Below, piece after piece: positions 31,601 to 44,654 of a stretch of DNA of 64,000 nt. Under the pieces are notes generated by a model. It was not told the DNA's origin. It made no database searches and saw nothing but the letters and a program-made list of their open reading frames with translations. The stretch's first letter is position 1, and every line of letters begins with the position of its first letter. The stretch comes from Branchiostoma belcheri (taxonomy: Eukaryota > Chordata > Leptocardii > Amphioxiformes > Branchiostomatidae), in NCBI RefSeq assembly GCF_001625305.1, contig NW_017804353.1, forward strand, positions 3,604,603-3,668,602. The letters run 5' to 3'. Both the position numbers and the translations under genes were made by a program.

Positions 31601-34600
31601 AGTACGGAGATCAACATAGATTCTTCTGGTTTGGATAGGTTCATTTGTTTCCATAAACACTGTATCATTTGTTCTGATACAATTCCTCTGCTGGAGAAAT
31701 CTTCAACCATGTCATCAAAATCAGCATCAGAAACTGAGGCAAACCGTTCATCAAATCTTTCTACGGGTTTGTAGATTAGTTTGAATACATCCATCAACCA
31801 TTGAGGTTTGTGGAACACAAAGTCAGACAATTTTGGGCTGTCTGAAAAATGAACAATTTCCCCAATGTCATGAAGGTATTTCAGAGCTCGAGTGAGCCTT
31901 GTAGGGGTCATATTTGCTTTTTCTTTGGCAACTTTCTGAACGTCATCCATGCTGAGATAATGCAAATTTCCCTCTTGTTTCAAAGTTTTTATAGCAAGCT
32001 CCAGCTCAAACCATGATTTTGGAAGTATTCGACGTGGAAAGAGTCTGTGATCTTGACATGATATAACAATGTTTTCTATCAACTGCTTGATACCAGCCAA
32101 ACTCAAGTCACAACTCACCAGATCAAGAAACTCAGGAAAGATGGGTCTGTTGTCAATAAGGTGCTCAATGAATTTCCTTCTTTTCCTCAGTGATTGGGTG
32201 TCAAAACCCTCCAAGGAGTGACTCCAGTCTGAACAAGGTGTACCAGCTCTGTTCAAGGCATCATCTATATCTGATAGGTGTTTTGTGAGGGACTCTACTT
32301 CAATTTTCTCAATTTGCTTCATTTTCTTCATTATTTCTTCTGATTTTTCTTTTATCTCTTCTGACTCACACAAGTCTATGTGTGTAGCAACAATCCTGAG
32401 TACTGGTTTGGAGTCAATGCGAGCTTTTATCACATTTAGCCAATATTTAACAGCAGCATTGAAGGACGATTCTTTAAATGCCTTTAGATCCACAACTATG
32501 AGGTAGAGTGCTGCAGTACTGAAGAAGAACTGATGGGTTAAATGGTAGATCCTATGACCACCAAAGTCATGCATCAGTACTTGTATGCTATCTTGCAGCC
32601 GTGCTGGATGAACTTCTATTCCTGCTGTTCTATCTGTGATGTCTGTCAGGTTTGATTTCCCCAGTCTGATGGCATTACACAAACTTGTTTTTCCAGCTTC
32701 TACCTCACCAAGCAAAAGGGCCTTGACACGTGGCACTTCAATAGCTTTGGATAGTTTGAGCTCTTCAAAGTATGCTACAACTCCTTCTAGTCCTTGTTCA
32801 AACACTTCAATTGGGGGCTGTTCTATAGGATTACCCTGTATCTGGGCCTTGCCAAAGTGATGCAATTTTTCTAGTTGACCAAACTGGTTAGGTAACACTG
32901 TAAGTTTGTTATTCTCAAGGCTTAAATACTCTAACTTTTGCAGCTCGCAGATGGTGTTTGGTAGAGTGTCAATTTGGTTATCAGCAATGTGCAACTCAGT
33001 GAGTTTCACAAACTCAAATATTTCATCTGGAAGTGCTTTTAAGCTGTTTGATGAAACATTGAGTGACGTCAGGTTGACCAGTCCTGTGAAGGATTCAGGC
33101 AGTTCCCTAAGATGGTTGTTTTCCACCTTCAGGACAGTCAAGCTTGAAAGGTGTCCAAGATTCCTTGGAAGCTCTGTAATACTGTTCCAAGAGACATCAA
33201 GGGTTTTCAAATGCTTAAGACTACAGATAGATGGCGGTATTACAGTAAGTATGTTCATACTAGCTTGCAGTAAAGACAGACTTTCCAACTGGTCAATGGT
33301 GTCTGGTAACTGAGACAACATGTTACTAGACAATTTCATGGTTTCTAGTGAGTGACAACTGCAAATAGATGATGGCAAAATGGACAAGCTGTTTCCACTT
33401 ATGTCAAGAGATGTAAGGTTTTTCAATGTTCCTATCATTTCAGGAATACTCTCAAGGCTGTTGTTTGACAAGTCAATTTCTTTCAAACCAAGCATGTCAC
33501 TTAGAGATCTTGGAACTTCTCTTAAGCAGTTTGCAGTGAGTTTTAGTACAGAAAGGTTTTGTAAAACACCAATACTCTCTGGAAGCTGGTTGATTTGGTT
33601 ATATTCTAAAATCAACTGCTCAAGTTGTTGAAGATGGCCAATGGATAGTGGTAAACCTTTAAGGCTGTTATCTGAAAGGTTCAAATAGTTAAGCTCTTTC
33701 TGGAGCTTACAAACCTGCTCTGGAACAGCCCTTATTTTATTTTGTGATAAATCTATAGCTTTAACATTGAGTTGAGAAACAACTGAGCTTGGATATGCTG
33801 TTAGGCCAAAGCCTGCTAGGTTCAAGGAAAGCTGTTGTTGCTTGTCATTTGTTTGCAGTGACACACTTATGTTTGAAATTTCAACCATGTGCTCAAACAG
33901 TATCTTAGCTGAGACTACAATAACATCCACGTCTTGATAGTAGCAGTGGACAAGCAAACTTTCATTGTACCTTGGAGGTTTTTGACACCTTACAGCATTC
34001 ACAATGTCAACTTTGAGGTGTTTACAATCCATCATAGAGAACAAATTTGGGGTTCTGCTGACATCTACGTCATTTGCAAAAACACAGAGTTCCTCTAGCA
34101 TCTTTAAGTTAGAAATACTTTGTGGTAATTCAACTAACTTATTACCTTGTACAAACAAAGTTGTCAATCTTTTGGCAAATAAGATTTCATCTGATATTTC
34201 TTGCACCCTATTAAAACTGATGTCAAGACATTTAAGGTTTGATAACTTCCAAATATTAGCTGGTATGAAGCTGATTTTATTTCTACTTAAATCCAGATGT
34301 TGGAGATGTAACAACTTTGAAGTATCATGGGGAATTACAGACAAATTGTTGCCTGACAGGAGAAGAGAAATTACATTTCCTTTCCAGGGCCTCTGTGTCC
34401 ATGGTAGGTCAAGAATGATAGGAGAAATTGCATGCATGTCACTGTCAGATAATGCAACTTCACCAGGTGTTCTGCCTTGCAAAGACCTCACAACAAAGTC
34501 AAAATACTTGTGTGGTTGCTGTGATATTTGAATATCCCAATCTATATCAGCAACGTGGTGTGATTGACTGTCACACAAAGTGATGGTAACAAAGATCAAA

Positions 34601-37600
34601 CTTGCTGGTAGGCTGCCCAAAGGAGGGTAATTTGTAAGATCAAACTTCACATACTTGAGATTCCTAAAAGATGCTAAGTCAACAAAGCCTTCCCTGATAA
34701 TATTGTTTCTGTTGACATAAAAGGACTCAATTTTTTCCAGTGCAAGCAGGCTCCTTGGCAAAGCTGTAATGATATTGTTGCTGATATCTAAATGGGTGAG
34801 ATTACCAAGTAAAGACAAAGCATCAGGGATCTCTCTCAGTTTGTTGTGTGAAAGATCAAGGTAGCTGACTACATCTAGGAAGTAACTTGACACTTGTGCT
34901 TGGCTAGAGCTAGCACCCAAATGTACTGATGGTGGCACTTGTATGTTATAGCCATGATCTACGAAAGACCTGCCAAGCCCATGGATGAAGGACTGAGGTG
35001 GAGTTGAGAAGCTGTTGATGTTAAGGTCTTGGAAGCTAAGTTGACCTTGCTTTAATCCTTCTAGATCAACTATTACAGTAGAATTCACTGAATTCATGGA
35101 AATCTTGAGCAACCCAGGCCACTGCATGAGGGTGTGTTGATCAATTGACAGCAACTGCCAAAAGTCTAATTGTAATATAATTTTGGTCTCTGTGAAATTC
35201 AATTCATTCAAAAATGCCAAATGACAGCAACCACATTGTGACAATTTTAGTTCAGTCATAGAACTCAACCGCCTGAATGAGTCAGGTATAGAAGCAAGTT
35301 TGTTAAATGACACATCAAGGTATTCCAAAGAGACTAAATTGCCAATCCTCAATGGTAAGCAAGATAACTTATTGTCTTGTAGTGACAGCCATATAAGAGA
35401 GGTAATGTTACACAGTTCATCAGGAAGGTACTCAATATTGTTTTTGCAAAGATCAAGGTGGGTTAATTTTTGTAGCAGATCGATTTCTACTGTGAGCCAA
35501 CATAGCGCGCAGGAAGACGCACTGAGCTTCTGAAGTGCATTTTGCTGACCAATGCATCGGAGGTGACCATGATTACCACTCACATCTAGTTTGGTCAGAT
35601 TAGCAGGTAGTTCTATTTCATTGGATGTGAGGTCAAGGTCACAGTTTACAACAGTCAGTTCCTGAAGTGTGTGAATATATCCTATTTTGAGAGTGGGCTC
35701 AACAAAGCTGCTTCCACTCAGGTCCATCTTAATGATGTTTCCACTGTAGTTGAAGTCAGCAGGAGGGCTTGGAATGGACAGGGCATGGCAGTATTTAGGC
35801 TTTACAAGACCACATTGCAAATCTTCCAGGGCAACCATTGCTGATGTTATTGAGTTTTCATTCATATAGTATAAATTGGGACATGTCTTATGATCCAAAA
35901 ATATTGTTCTGATTTGCAGAAATTCTGGTAACTGAACAGCTGTCTGTCTTGGAATTGAGACCAGTTGCCAAAAGTCTACAGTCAGGTCCTTTAACTGTTT
36001 AAATTCGGAAAGAAAATCCACCTGGTAGCAACCACAGTGGGACAATTTCAGCTCATTCATAGAACTCAACTGTCTAAATGACAGGGGTAAATTGGTAATT
36101 CTGTTGAATGTTACATTAAGATACTCCAAAGAGAGTAGGCTGCCAATCCCCACTGGTAAGCCGGATAACTCATTATTTTGTAGTGAAAGCCATCTAAGTG
36201 AGCTAATGCTACACAATTCATCAGGAAGGTATCTGATGTTGTTTTTGCTAAGATCAAGGTGGGTCAAACTTACCAGCTGTCCTATCTTTTCTGTCACATA
36301 TTTTAGTTTGCAGTTAGACATGTTTAGCTCCCGAAGTGAATCTTGGGTAAAGATGAATTCTGGAAAATCCTGATTATAATACCTACTTTCATTACGACTG
36401 ATATCTAGCTGAATCAAATTATGTAGTAGCTCTGTTTCAAGACCTCTGTCATTAACATTGCAGAAGACAACCTTCAGCTCAAGTAAGGTATGACAGTCAC
36501 TGAAACCTATTTTGAGTGTTTTGTTTCTAAAGTTGCTTCCACTAAGATCCATCTTAATGACATCACCACAATATTTGTGCTTAAAGGTATCAGGGGGACT
36601 TGGGAAAAACAGGTCATGACAGTATTGTAGGTTTATATCACCATGCTGTAACTCCTCTAGGTCAACTACCACTGTTGGTATATCCTTTCCATCTGTGCAG
36701 TGTTTATGACATGTCTCATAATTTAAGTAGACAGATTTTATTTGTAGACAATCATGTAACTGGCTAGCTGTCTGCCATTGAATAGAGACCAGCTGCCAAA
36801 AGTCTACGGTTAGGTATTTCAGATGTTTCAGTTCAGAAAGAAAGTCCAACTGATAACAGCCACAGTGAACCAATTTCAGCTCATTAATAGACTCCAACTG
36901 TCTGAATGAGTCAGGCATAGAAGTAACTTTGTTAAGTGATATATCAAGGTATTCCAATGGGAGTAGGTTGCCAATCCTGTCTGGTAATCTGGATAGCTCA
37001 TTGTCTCGCAGGCTAAGCCATTTAAGTGAGGTTATGTTGCATATTCCATCAGGAAGGTCTTCAATCCAGTTTCTTCTGAGATCAAGATGGGTCAAATTTA
37101 CCAGCAGTCCAATGTCTTCTGACACACGATGTATGCTGCAGTTAGACATTTTGAGCTTCTGAAGTGCATTTTGCTGACCAATGCATCCAAGGTGACCATG
37201 ATTACCACTCACATCTAGTGTGGTCAGATTAGCAGGTAGGTTTATTTTATCGGATGTGAGGTCAAGGTCACAGTTTACAACAGTCAGTTCCTGAAGTGTG
37301 TGAATAAATCCTATTTTGAGAGTGGGCTCAACAAAGCTGCTTCCACTCAGGTCCATCTTTATGATGTTTCCACTGTAGTTGAAGTCACTTGGAGGACTTG
37401 GAATAAAAAAGTTTTGTTGGCCTTGCAGTTCTATGATACCGCATTGCAACTTATCCAATGGAATTCCGACAGATTCTATAGCATCATCTTCTTCAAAGTA
37501 ACAAGATATATCAAGACACTTGTCATGATCAAAGTAAATAACCTTCATCTGTGCCAAATCTGGTAACTGGTGAGCTGTCTGCTCTTGAACAGAGACCAGC

Positions 37601-40600
37601 TGCCAAAAGTCTACTGTTAGTTCTGTCAACTGTTTGAGCTCAGAAAGCAAGTCCAACTGATAGCAACCACAGTGGAAGAGTTTCAACTTATTCATACAAG
37701 TCAACAATTTGAAGGAATTAGGTATGGCATGAAGTTTGTTGACTGATACATCAAGGTATTCCAAAGAGAGTAGGTTGCCAATCCTCTCTGGTAATCTGAA
37801 TAACTCATTGTTTCGCAGGCAAAGCCATTTAAGTGAGGTCATGTTGCATATTTCATCAGGAAGGTCTTCAATCCAGTTTCTGCTGAGATCAAGATGGGTC
37901 AAATTTACCAGCAGTGCAATGTCTTCTGACACACGATGTATGCTGCAGTGAGACATTTTAAGTTCCTGAAGTGCACTTTGCTGACAGATGGATAGGGGGA
38001 ATTCATACTTATTACCAAATACATGTACATTGATGAAAGTTGAACTCATATCTACATGTAGTCTAGTCAGATTTGCTGGTAACTTTAATTTGTTACAGTC
38101 AATGAAGTCACTAATTTCACAGTTGGTTATGATAAGCTCCTGTAGGGTATTAATGACACATAAAGTGTTGAGTGAAACAAATTTGCTTCCACTCACATAC
38201 ATTTTGGTGATGTCTCCATTGTATTGAAAGTCACCTGCAGGGTTAGTTAGGCAATGTAGTTTATTATAGCATTGCAGTTTTACAACACTGTGTTGCAAAT
38301 CCTCTAATGCAATCCTGCATACATTATCTTCACACTCAATTTGTAAATGGTCTGGTAACTGTTCAGCTGTCTGTTGTTGAATAGACACCAGCTGCCAAAA
38401 GTCTACTTTGAGGTATTCCAACTGCTTAAGTTCAGAAAGAAATACCATTTGATACCAACCACAGTGGGAAATTGTCAGTCTCTGCAGTGATAACAATTTG
38501 GCCAGTGATTCTGGTAACATCATATCTGTGATATAATTATGTGATTTCGGCATAGGTAAATGTAACATGGTGATGGAAGGGGTCTTAAGGGGGTTGCCAG
38601 ATATGTCCAAGCTGGTCAGTGACTGAAGGTCTCCCAGTGAATCTGGCAATGCAGTAATACTACAGTTTGCTACTTTGAGAGCCTGTAGATTTTGCGTGCA
38701 CAGAATGGATAATGAACCATTAAGAATATCTGGATCATCAATGTCACTGATGCTGATGGAAGTCAAAGGCTGGGAATGTTTTTCATGAGAGGGATATGAT
38801 ATAACACTGTATGGAGTAATGTGAAGGTCAGACCCTCTAAGTTCATCAATGGATATCACAGTTTCAGTCCCCCTATCCCTCTGTATCAGACTGATGGTGG
38901 TTCCTGCTGCAGATAATTGATCCAAACAACACACACAAATACTGATAAGCTGAGCAAGGTCCACCTTCACATGTCTCAATGATGCCAGATTTGACAGAAA
39001 TCCTACCTGATGACAGCCACAGTACTGTAGGGACAATGTTTCTAATCTAGACAGGTTAGATAAGGAGTTTGGCAGAGTCTTGAGGTTGTTTCTGGATATG
39101 TCCAAGCTTGTAAGATAGGGAAGGTTGTCTCCTATTGAATCTGGTAGTACAGTAAGACTACAATTTGAAACACTCAGAACTTTTAATATGGACATAATAT
39201 GTAATATGGTACTGGGAATGGTATTAAGAGAATTTCCAGATATGTCTACGTCTGTAAGTGACTGAACATCTCCCAGTGAATCTGGCAATGCAGTAAGACT
39301 GCAGTTTGACACATTAAGTACTTCTAATGTGGACATGTGTAATATGATACTGGGAAGGGTCTTAAGGGGGTTCTCAGATATGTCCAAGCTGGTCAGTGAT
39401 TGAAGGTCTCCCAATGAAGCTGGCAGTGCAGTAAGACTGCAGTTCACTATGTTGAGAGCTTGTAGGTTTTGTGTGCAGATAGTGGATAACAAACTATAAA
39501 GAATATCTGGATCATCAATGCCACTGATGCTGATGGAAGTCAAGGGCTGGGTTTGTTTTTCATGAAAAGGATACGATTTCACACAGGATGGAGTAATGTG
39601 AAGGTCAGATCCTCTAAGTTCATTAATGGATATCACAGTGTCAGTCCACATATTCCTCTGTACCAGACTGACGGTGGTTCCTGCTGCAGATAATTGATCC
39701 AAACAACATACACGAATACTGATAAGCTGAGCAAGGTCCACATTAACATATCTTAATGATGTCAGATTTGCCAGAAATTCTACCTGATGACAACCACAGT
39801 ACTGTAGGGACAATATTTCTAATCTAGGCAGGTTAGATAAGGAGTTTGGCAGAGTCTTGAGGTTGTTTCTGGATATGTCCAAGCTTGTAAGAGAGGGAAG
39901 GTTGTCTCCTATTGACTCTGGTAGTACAGTAAGACTACAATTTGAAACATTCAGAACTTGTAGACTTTGCAAACCTGGTAATGTAATAGGAAAACTTGAC
40001 AACCTGTTATTACTGACATCAAGTTTTGTTAACTTTGAAAGGAAAGACATCTGCTCTGGTAAAGACTGAATATTGCAGTTTGACAGGTTCACCTCCCTAA
40101 GGGTATCCTCAAAGCAATTGATAGTGCTGTTGAGTTCATACTGTAAATGCTCATAGACCCCACATTCACTCACTTCTTTTGTATTTGTTTTGACTTGCAA
40201 ATATCCTACCTTTGGTCTTACAATGAAATGAATTTTATTCCCAGCAGAAGTACTATTAGGCATATCGTTACAGTTAACAGTCCATTCAATGCCCCAGGGC
40301 ATGGTCTTCAACTCAAATGGCACATGGCTCAGATTCTGTAGCCTTCTTATATCATAACAGAGAGTATCAAGATTTGTTAGTCTGACTATATCAGCAGGGA
40401 GGGATGAAATATCATTTCCTAACAGATTTAGGTATGTGATACTTTGTGTTTGTAAAATACTGTCTGGCACAGTTTGGAACTTATTGGAAGACAAGTCCAA
40501 CCACTCCAAACTTGGGAATTTCGTTGGAGGTAGCTGTTGGACAAAATTGTGTGACATGTCAAAAACTGTTAATGAAAGTAATTCATATACACCTGGAGGA

Positions 40601-42792
40601 ATGGATTGAAGTTTGTTATGGGACACATTGAGATTCCTCAGATTTGAAAGAAGACGTATTTCTTCTCGAAGGGCTGATAACAGGTTGTGACTGAGGTCAA
40701 GGTGTGTTAATTTGGAACATCCCATAACAGGAGGGCTGACTGGAAATGTTTCAATCCTGTTATGACTCAGCAGTATTTTCAATGGGTCATGAATATCTAA
40801 ACTGTAAGGTACTGTCTTTAATCTCTGATTTGACAGATTAATATAATTAAAAGAGTTGTATCTGGAAGCATTAACTTCATTGCCTTGTTCCCAGAGAATG
40901 ATAACTTTCCCCATCATTCCATAGCTATGGTTTTGCTTTATCAGTTGTACATACTGTCTGTGATCTACACAAACAGTAACTCTTCTTCTTTTACAAAAGT
41001 CTGACACCAGTTGTGATTCAGACAGCTGGATTGGGTTACCTGTGAGATGTATTTCTTGGAGTGCATGGAAAGCATCACATTTCAAAAATGGCACAAGTGA
41101 GATTTTGTTGTGCTTCAAGTTAAAGATAGTAATGTGAACTAAGTCTTCAAAATTGCCAGGCAAGCCAAGAATGGAATTATACGATATATCTAATGATTGT
41201 AGTTCTGTAAGCTCTACAATAGATGTGGGGAGCTTTGTAAGTTGGTTGCCAGCTACTTTAAGAGATGTTAACTTCTTCAGGGTTGAAATGCTTTCTGGAA
41301 TTTCTGTAATTGAATTTTCACAAAGATCCAATTCCTCTAGGTTGACAAGACTCTGAAAAACTGATGCTGGCAGTGATGAAATTCTATTACAACTTAATTT
41401 GATAGTTTTCAGCTTCCTGAGTTTACCAATATCATCTGGCAAACAACCAAGGTCACAAACTGACAAGTTTATCTCCTCTAGATTAGACAACTGGCAAAGT
41501 TCCTGAGGTAGGATTTGGAGAGACTGGTTCCACCTAAGATTGAGCACCTTTAGTGACAACAGATTCCCTATCAATGGTGACACTTCTGACAGCTCGTTAT
41601 CTGAAACATCAAGCTCCTCAATACCTGGGAAGGAAAAGACCTGCTCAGGTATGGTGACAAGGGCATTGTTTCGATAGATTAACACTTTCAGTGCCTGCAT
41701 GTTTTCCATTCCTTTTGGAAACTCGTGTATTTTGTTCTCCGATATGTTCAGTTCTTCGAGATTTGATAAAGATGAGATAGAGTCAGGTAGGTGGGAAAGT
41801 TTGTTGCAACTGATGTCCAAATGTCTAAGCTGAAACAACATACCTATGTCTGTAGGTATGACTTTGATACTGTTACGTTGGAGATTGAGGACCTGTAGGT
41901 CATTTTGCTGGAATGCCTTGTTTGGCACATGTGACATATTCCTCCCAGATAGGTCTAGCTCAAGGAGATCATCATCATTTTGTCTGGGTGTCAAACTTTG
42001 CTCCTCTACCTCATGTGTGTCAGGGTCTGTTTCTCTGTAGGTACAAGGTATGGAGACATCAGGATCCAACAATATACTAAAGACCTGTATAGAGTATCCA
42101 TTGTACATTAATGATTTGTATACCAAACAAATTGAATGCATCAAGGAACATCTGATTCAGCATTTGAATGAAGTGTCCATTTTTTTGTCCTCAACAATTT
42201 CATGACCCGAATCGTTACTGCATTAAGAGTTTAAGACCCTCTTAATAGGTATATCTATAAAAACTATATTTTACAAACCTTAATGTAGGGCCAGGGTTTT
42301 GCTCAATGTCTCCTGCCTGCAGCAGAAGTTTACATGCCAGGAACCAGGCCAGCAGACATGACATCATTACATAGCAGCATCTGAAAATACAAATTGCAGT
42401 GTCCACCAATGCACATCTGTATCTGTACCTGTATCAGTATAGCCGGGCCCGGTATAACCGCCCTTTGGCGTAACACACGTAACACAACATCACCTACACA
42501 TGATATTCTATATCACATATATATATATATATGTGCACATGACATTAATAATATCATAATAAATAAAAGTAAAGCTAATGGGCAGTTCTTACCTGACAAG
42601 TTTCCCTGGCCCACGTCCCATCACTTTGTTCCAAAGCTTTGCCAGGATGACCCCCAGCAGCAGTGCTGATGCCTGGGACCGACATCGTGCACACCTGGCA
42701 GTCGGGTTCTGGAAACAGCCGATCCGAGCTCGGTAGGTGGACAAGTCCACCCCCATTTTGCTTTTAACTGTGGATTTCAATGAAATAGTCAT
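27441..42792 (-). CDS. Leader-2A-LRR-Roc-COR-OTU-GT4 fusion protein, copy 2
   Basis: The eight coding exons are 42792-42593, 42380-42279, 42034-31008, 30626-30522, 30377-30279, 30018-29780, 29230-28963 and 28672-27441. They sum to 13272 nt, or 4423 residues plus stop, with the same phases at every junction as copy 1. Domain order is identical: leader, 2A-like motif (residues 90-98), longer LRR array, Roc (GEVEAGKTS, DFGGH, THID), COR, linker 3777-3844, OTU 3845-4013 and glycosyltransferase 4014-4423. No stop or frameshift was seen. Length differences are almost all in the LRR array; the OTU exons differ by two residues (ERFRSM against ERSM) and one residue (GPPPLLL against GPPLLL). Intact frames in both copies argue that both are functional. 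Confidence 0.85.
28963..30018 (-). CDS. ROCO copy 2 exons 6-7: OTU cysteine protease domain
   Basis: Exons 30018-29780 and 29230-28963 carry DGNCLFHAVSDQL (catalytic Asp and Cys) and HYAENHYASLD (catalytic His). All three catalytic positions are kept. The intron between them (29231-29779) differs substantially from copy 1. Confidence 0.88.
30279..30626 (-). CDS. ROCO copy 2 exons 4-5: charged linker
   Basis: Exons 30626-30522 and 30377-30279 are nearly identical to copy 1, with a few changes such as NNTSVHTT for NNTAVHTT. No domain is recognised. Confidence 0.7.
31008..42034 (-). CDS. ROCO copy 2 exon 3: LRR array, Roc GTPase and COR in one 11.0-kb exon
   Basis: A single exon of 11027 nt. 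It has five DFWQL super-repeats (near 38,390, 37,600, 36,790, 35,965 and 35,155) against three in copy 1. A further block of LGDLQSLTSLDIS-type repeats lies at 38,550-39,550. The Roc motifs (GEVEAGKTS near 32,690; DFGGH near 32,565; THID near 32,380) and COR sequence (LPKSWFELEL, FHKPQWLMDV) are conserved. The donor is GTATGT at 31007, as in copy 1. Confidence 0.9.
34900..38560 (-). repeat. About 0.8-kb LRR super-repeats in ROCO copy 2
   Basis: Five in-frame super-units are spaced roughly 790-830 bases apart. Each has several LRRs, a CGCYQ cap, a DFWQL segment and a PSPPxxFxY spacer. Several pairs are nearly identical at DNA level (for example 35,520-35,760 and 37,150-37,390), so exchange among units has been recent. 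Confidence 0.8.
42279..42380 (-). CDS. ROCO copy 2 exon 2: hydrophobic helix plus 2A-like motif
   Basis: The protein is identical to copy 1 exon 2; the base difference visible is silent (TGT for TGC in ACKLL). The motif and hydrophobic helix are therefore preserved in both paralogues. Confidence 0.85.
42287..42313 (-). other. 2A-like ribosome-skipping motif (GDIEQNPG/P), copy 2
   Basis: Codons 90-98 again read G-D-I-E-Q-N-P-G-P, with the predicted break between Gly97 and Pro98. It is embedded in the same exon and phase as copy 1. Confidence 0.88.
42593..42792 (-). CDS. ROCO copy 2 exon 1: leader
   Basis: This codes for 66 residues similar to copy 1 (MTISLKSTVKSKMGVDLS, TYRARIGCFQNP, ALLLGVILAKLWNKV). 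About nine substitutions separate it from copy 1, so it diverges faster than exon 2. The family is not recognised. Confidence 0.65.
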
Positions 42793-43419
42793 TGGATGTT
42801 ATCAGAACAATGAAAGATTTTAGCTTAACCACCCCTGCAGTTTCAGAACAAGATGCCAGGCAGGCCAAACCTACACCACATTTTCCTCACATGACATTAA
42901 GCTATTTACCACCCAAAATTAAAGCACAACATGCCCAGGACAAAAGACAAAAACTGGAAGTTCTGCTGCAGTACTAAAGAAAGCTGCTTGGAGGCCCATG
43001 ATTGACCTTGACGTTTGTCTTCCCAAGACCTACCAACATACCAATGTATGCATGAAAGTCCTATTCATTCACAGGATTCCTTTTAACATTTCATCATATA
43101 CATGTAACAATTAAACAAATGACATTCATAGACCTACCCACATTTCATAATATCATTACTGTCAATCCTTTTACATTTTTTTAATATTATTATTATTATT
43201 ATTATAAGTTATGCCAAGGAGGTTTAAAATCAACCTCCTTGCAATATGCAAAAACACAAGAAACACATGTCTGGAGTATAGGGCATGCACCTAAAAGGCT
43301 TCCAAATAACCTTGGGCTATCCTGGCAGCTGGTTACAGAGAGAAAACAATATCTCCATTTGTAATGAAGGTAACAATGACCAGTATGCTACCTGAGCATT
43401 TCGGCCAGAACGTGGCTAT

Positions 43420-43630
43420 ATACACACCCGGTGTGTATATAAAATCTCTTTTATATACACACCCGGTTTGTATATAAAATCTATTTGTCTTTTATATGCA
43501 CACCCGGTGTGTATATAAAATCTATTTGTCTTTTATATGCACACCCGGTGTGTATATAAAATCTATTTGTCTTTTATATACATACCCGGTGTGTATATAA
43601 AATCTATTTGTCTTTTATATACATAACCGG
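43420..43630. repeat. 41-bp satellite array with palindromic cores
   Basis: The CACCCGG core recurs at about 43425, 43460, 43501, 43542, 43583 and 43624, mostly at 41-base spacing. Each core is part of a near-palindrome (TATATACACACC-C-GGTGTGTATATA). Units are joined by AAAATCTATTTGTCTTTTAT. Another half-unit lies at 44470-44515 beyond the rDNA piece. Confidence 0.85.
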
Positions 43631-43944
43631 AAAGTTGATAGGGCAGACATTCGAATGATCTGTCGCCGGTGGGTTATCCACAGTCACCAAACTAGGGACC
43701 AGGGCGAACCCCGGGTTGGTCTTGGTCTGATAAATGCACGCCAGACCGTGAGGTCGGCGCTTCTTCCGCATGTACTAGTATTAGCTCTAGAATTACCACA
43801 GTTATCCATGTAGGATGTGACGATCAAAGGAACCATAACTGATTTAATGAGCCATTCGCAGTTTCACTGAGACAGTTTAAACTTGCACGTGCATGGCTTA
43901 ATCTTTGAGACAAGCATATGACTACTGGCAGGATCAACCAGATA
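43630..43944 (-). rRNA. 18S rRNA 5' fragment (truncated)
   Basis: The reverse complement begins TATCTGGTTGATCCTGCCAG and continues with TCATATGCTTGTCTCAAAGA, AACTGCGAATGGCTCATTAA and CTCTAGAGC-type conserved helices (AATTCTAGAGCTAATAC). It ends at TGTCTGCCCTATCAACTTTC. This is roughly the first 315 bases of a eukaryotic small-subunit rRNA. The rest of the gene is absent, so it is a dead fragment. Confidence 0.92.
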
Positions 43945-44330
43945 GCGAGGACGCCAGGGGCGGGCGACCGGTCTCGCCGCCGCCGCCGGGAGCGGAGGGT
44001 CCCGGGCCCCGCGCAAGCGGGGCGGTCCGCTCTCCGCTCGACCGTCCGCACAGAGACGAGCGGCCGCACCGCCCGAGTCCGTCGCTGCCGTAAGGCGGGA
44101 ACGCGCCGTAGAGCTGGCCGCGAACCCTCGGGAGCCTGAGCGCAGAACTCCCGGCCACACCTGACCGTTGCTTCCCTTCAACGCCCGAGCCGTCCCCATC
44201 GGGAACGGTCCCGCACTCTCACGACCGACGCCGGATCTCTGACCGCCGAGTCCCTGTGTTTTCGAACTTCGGTGGGGATTTCCGTGTTGTTTTCTGATTT
44301 TCATCATCCACTAAGATAAACTTGAAGACC
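43945..44330 (-). other. rDNA external transcribed spacer fragment (5' ETS)
   Basis: A very GC-rich stretch lies directly upstream of the 18S start in minus orientation, and its composition is unlike all neighbours. Being collinear with the 18S 5' end, it is best read as captured 5' ETS. The far boundary is uncertain. Open frames in it have no recognisable protein. Confidence 0.7.
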
Positions 44331-44654
44331 GAGGTTTAAACTTGGTGCCCCTGAATCGTCAAACACTCACAAAAACCCAGGTATTGGGCCTATCAAGGAG
44401 GCTAGTATTTCGGTGTGTAACTGCATGGAGGTAAAAGAGAGAATTTTTCTACCTCCATGGTAACTGTTATATAAAATCTATTTGTCTTTTATATACACAC
44501 CTGGTGTGTATATAGCCACAGCGTTTCGGCCACACCCACAACCCGCGCTTTAGCAAGATATGGTTGAAAAAGATGTTTATCAAACTTGTTCAAAAGATAC
44601 ATTTGTAAATTGTTTTCTGAATTCTGTGTCTTTGAATAGTTGGAGCAAAATAAC

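Larger units (their letters stand above)
43397..44535. mobile_element. TIR-flanked insertion that contains an rDNA fragment
   Basis: The left edge reads TTCGGCCAGAACGTGGCTAT then ATACACACC. The right edge is its inverted counterpart, ending ATATAGCCACAGCGTTTCGG. Between them lie a 41-bp tandem array, an 18S rRNA/ETS fragment, a hairpin and one more satellite half-unit. It is present only in unit 2. It looks like a fold-back element that captured rDNA, but no transposase or clear target duplication is seen. Confidence 0.55.

Noticed and set aside
43864-44307. GC-rich open frames of up to 147 codons
   Set aside because: They lie in the rDNA spacer and 18S fragment. The open frames follow from GC content and show no protein motif.
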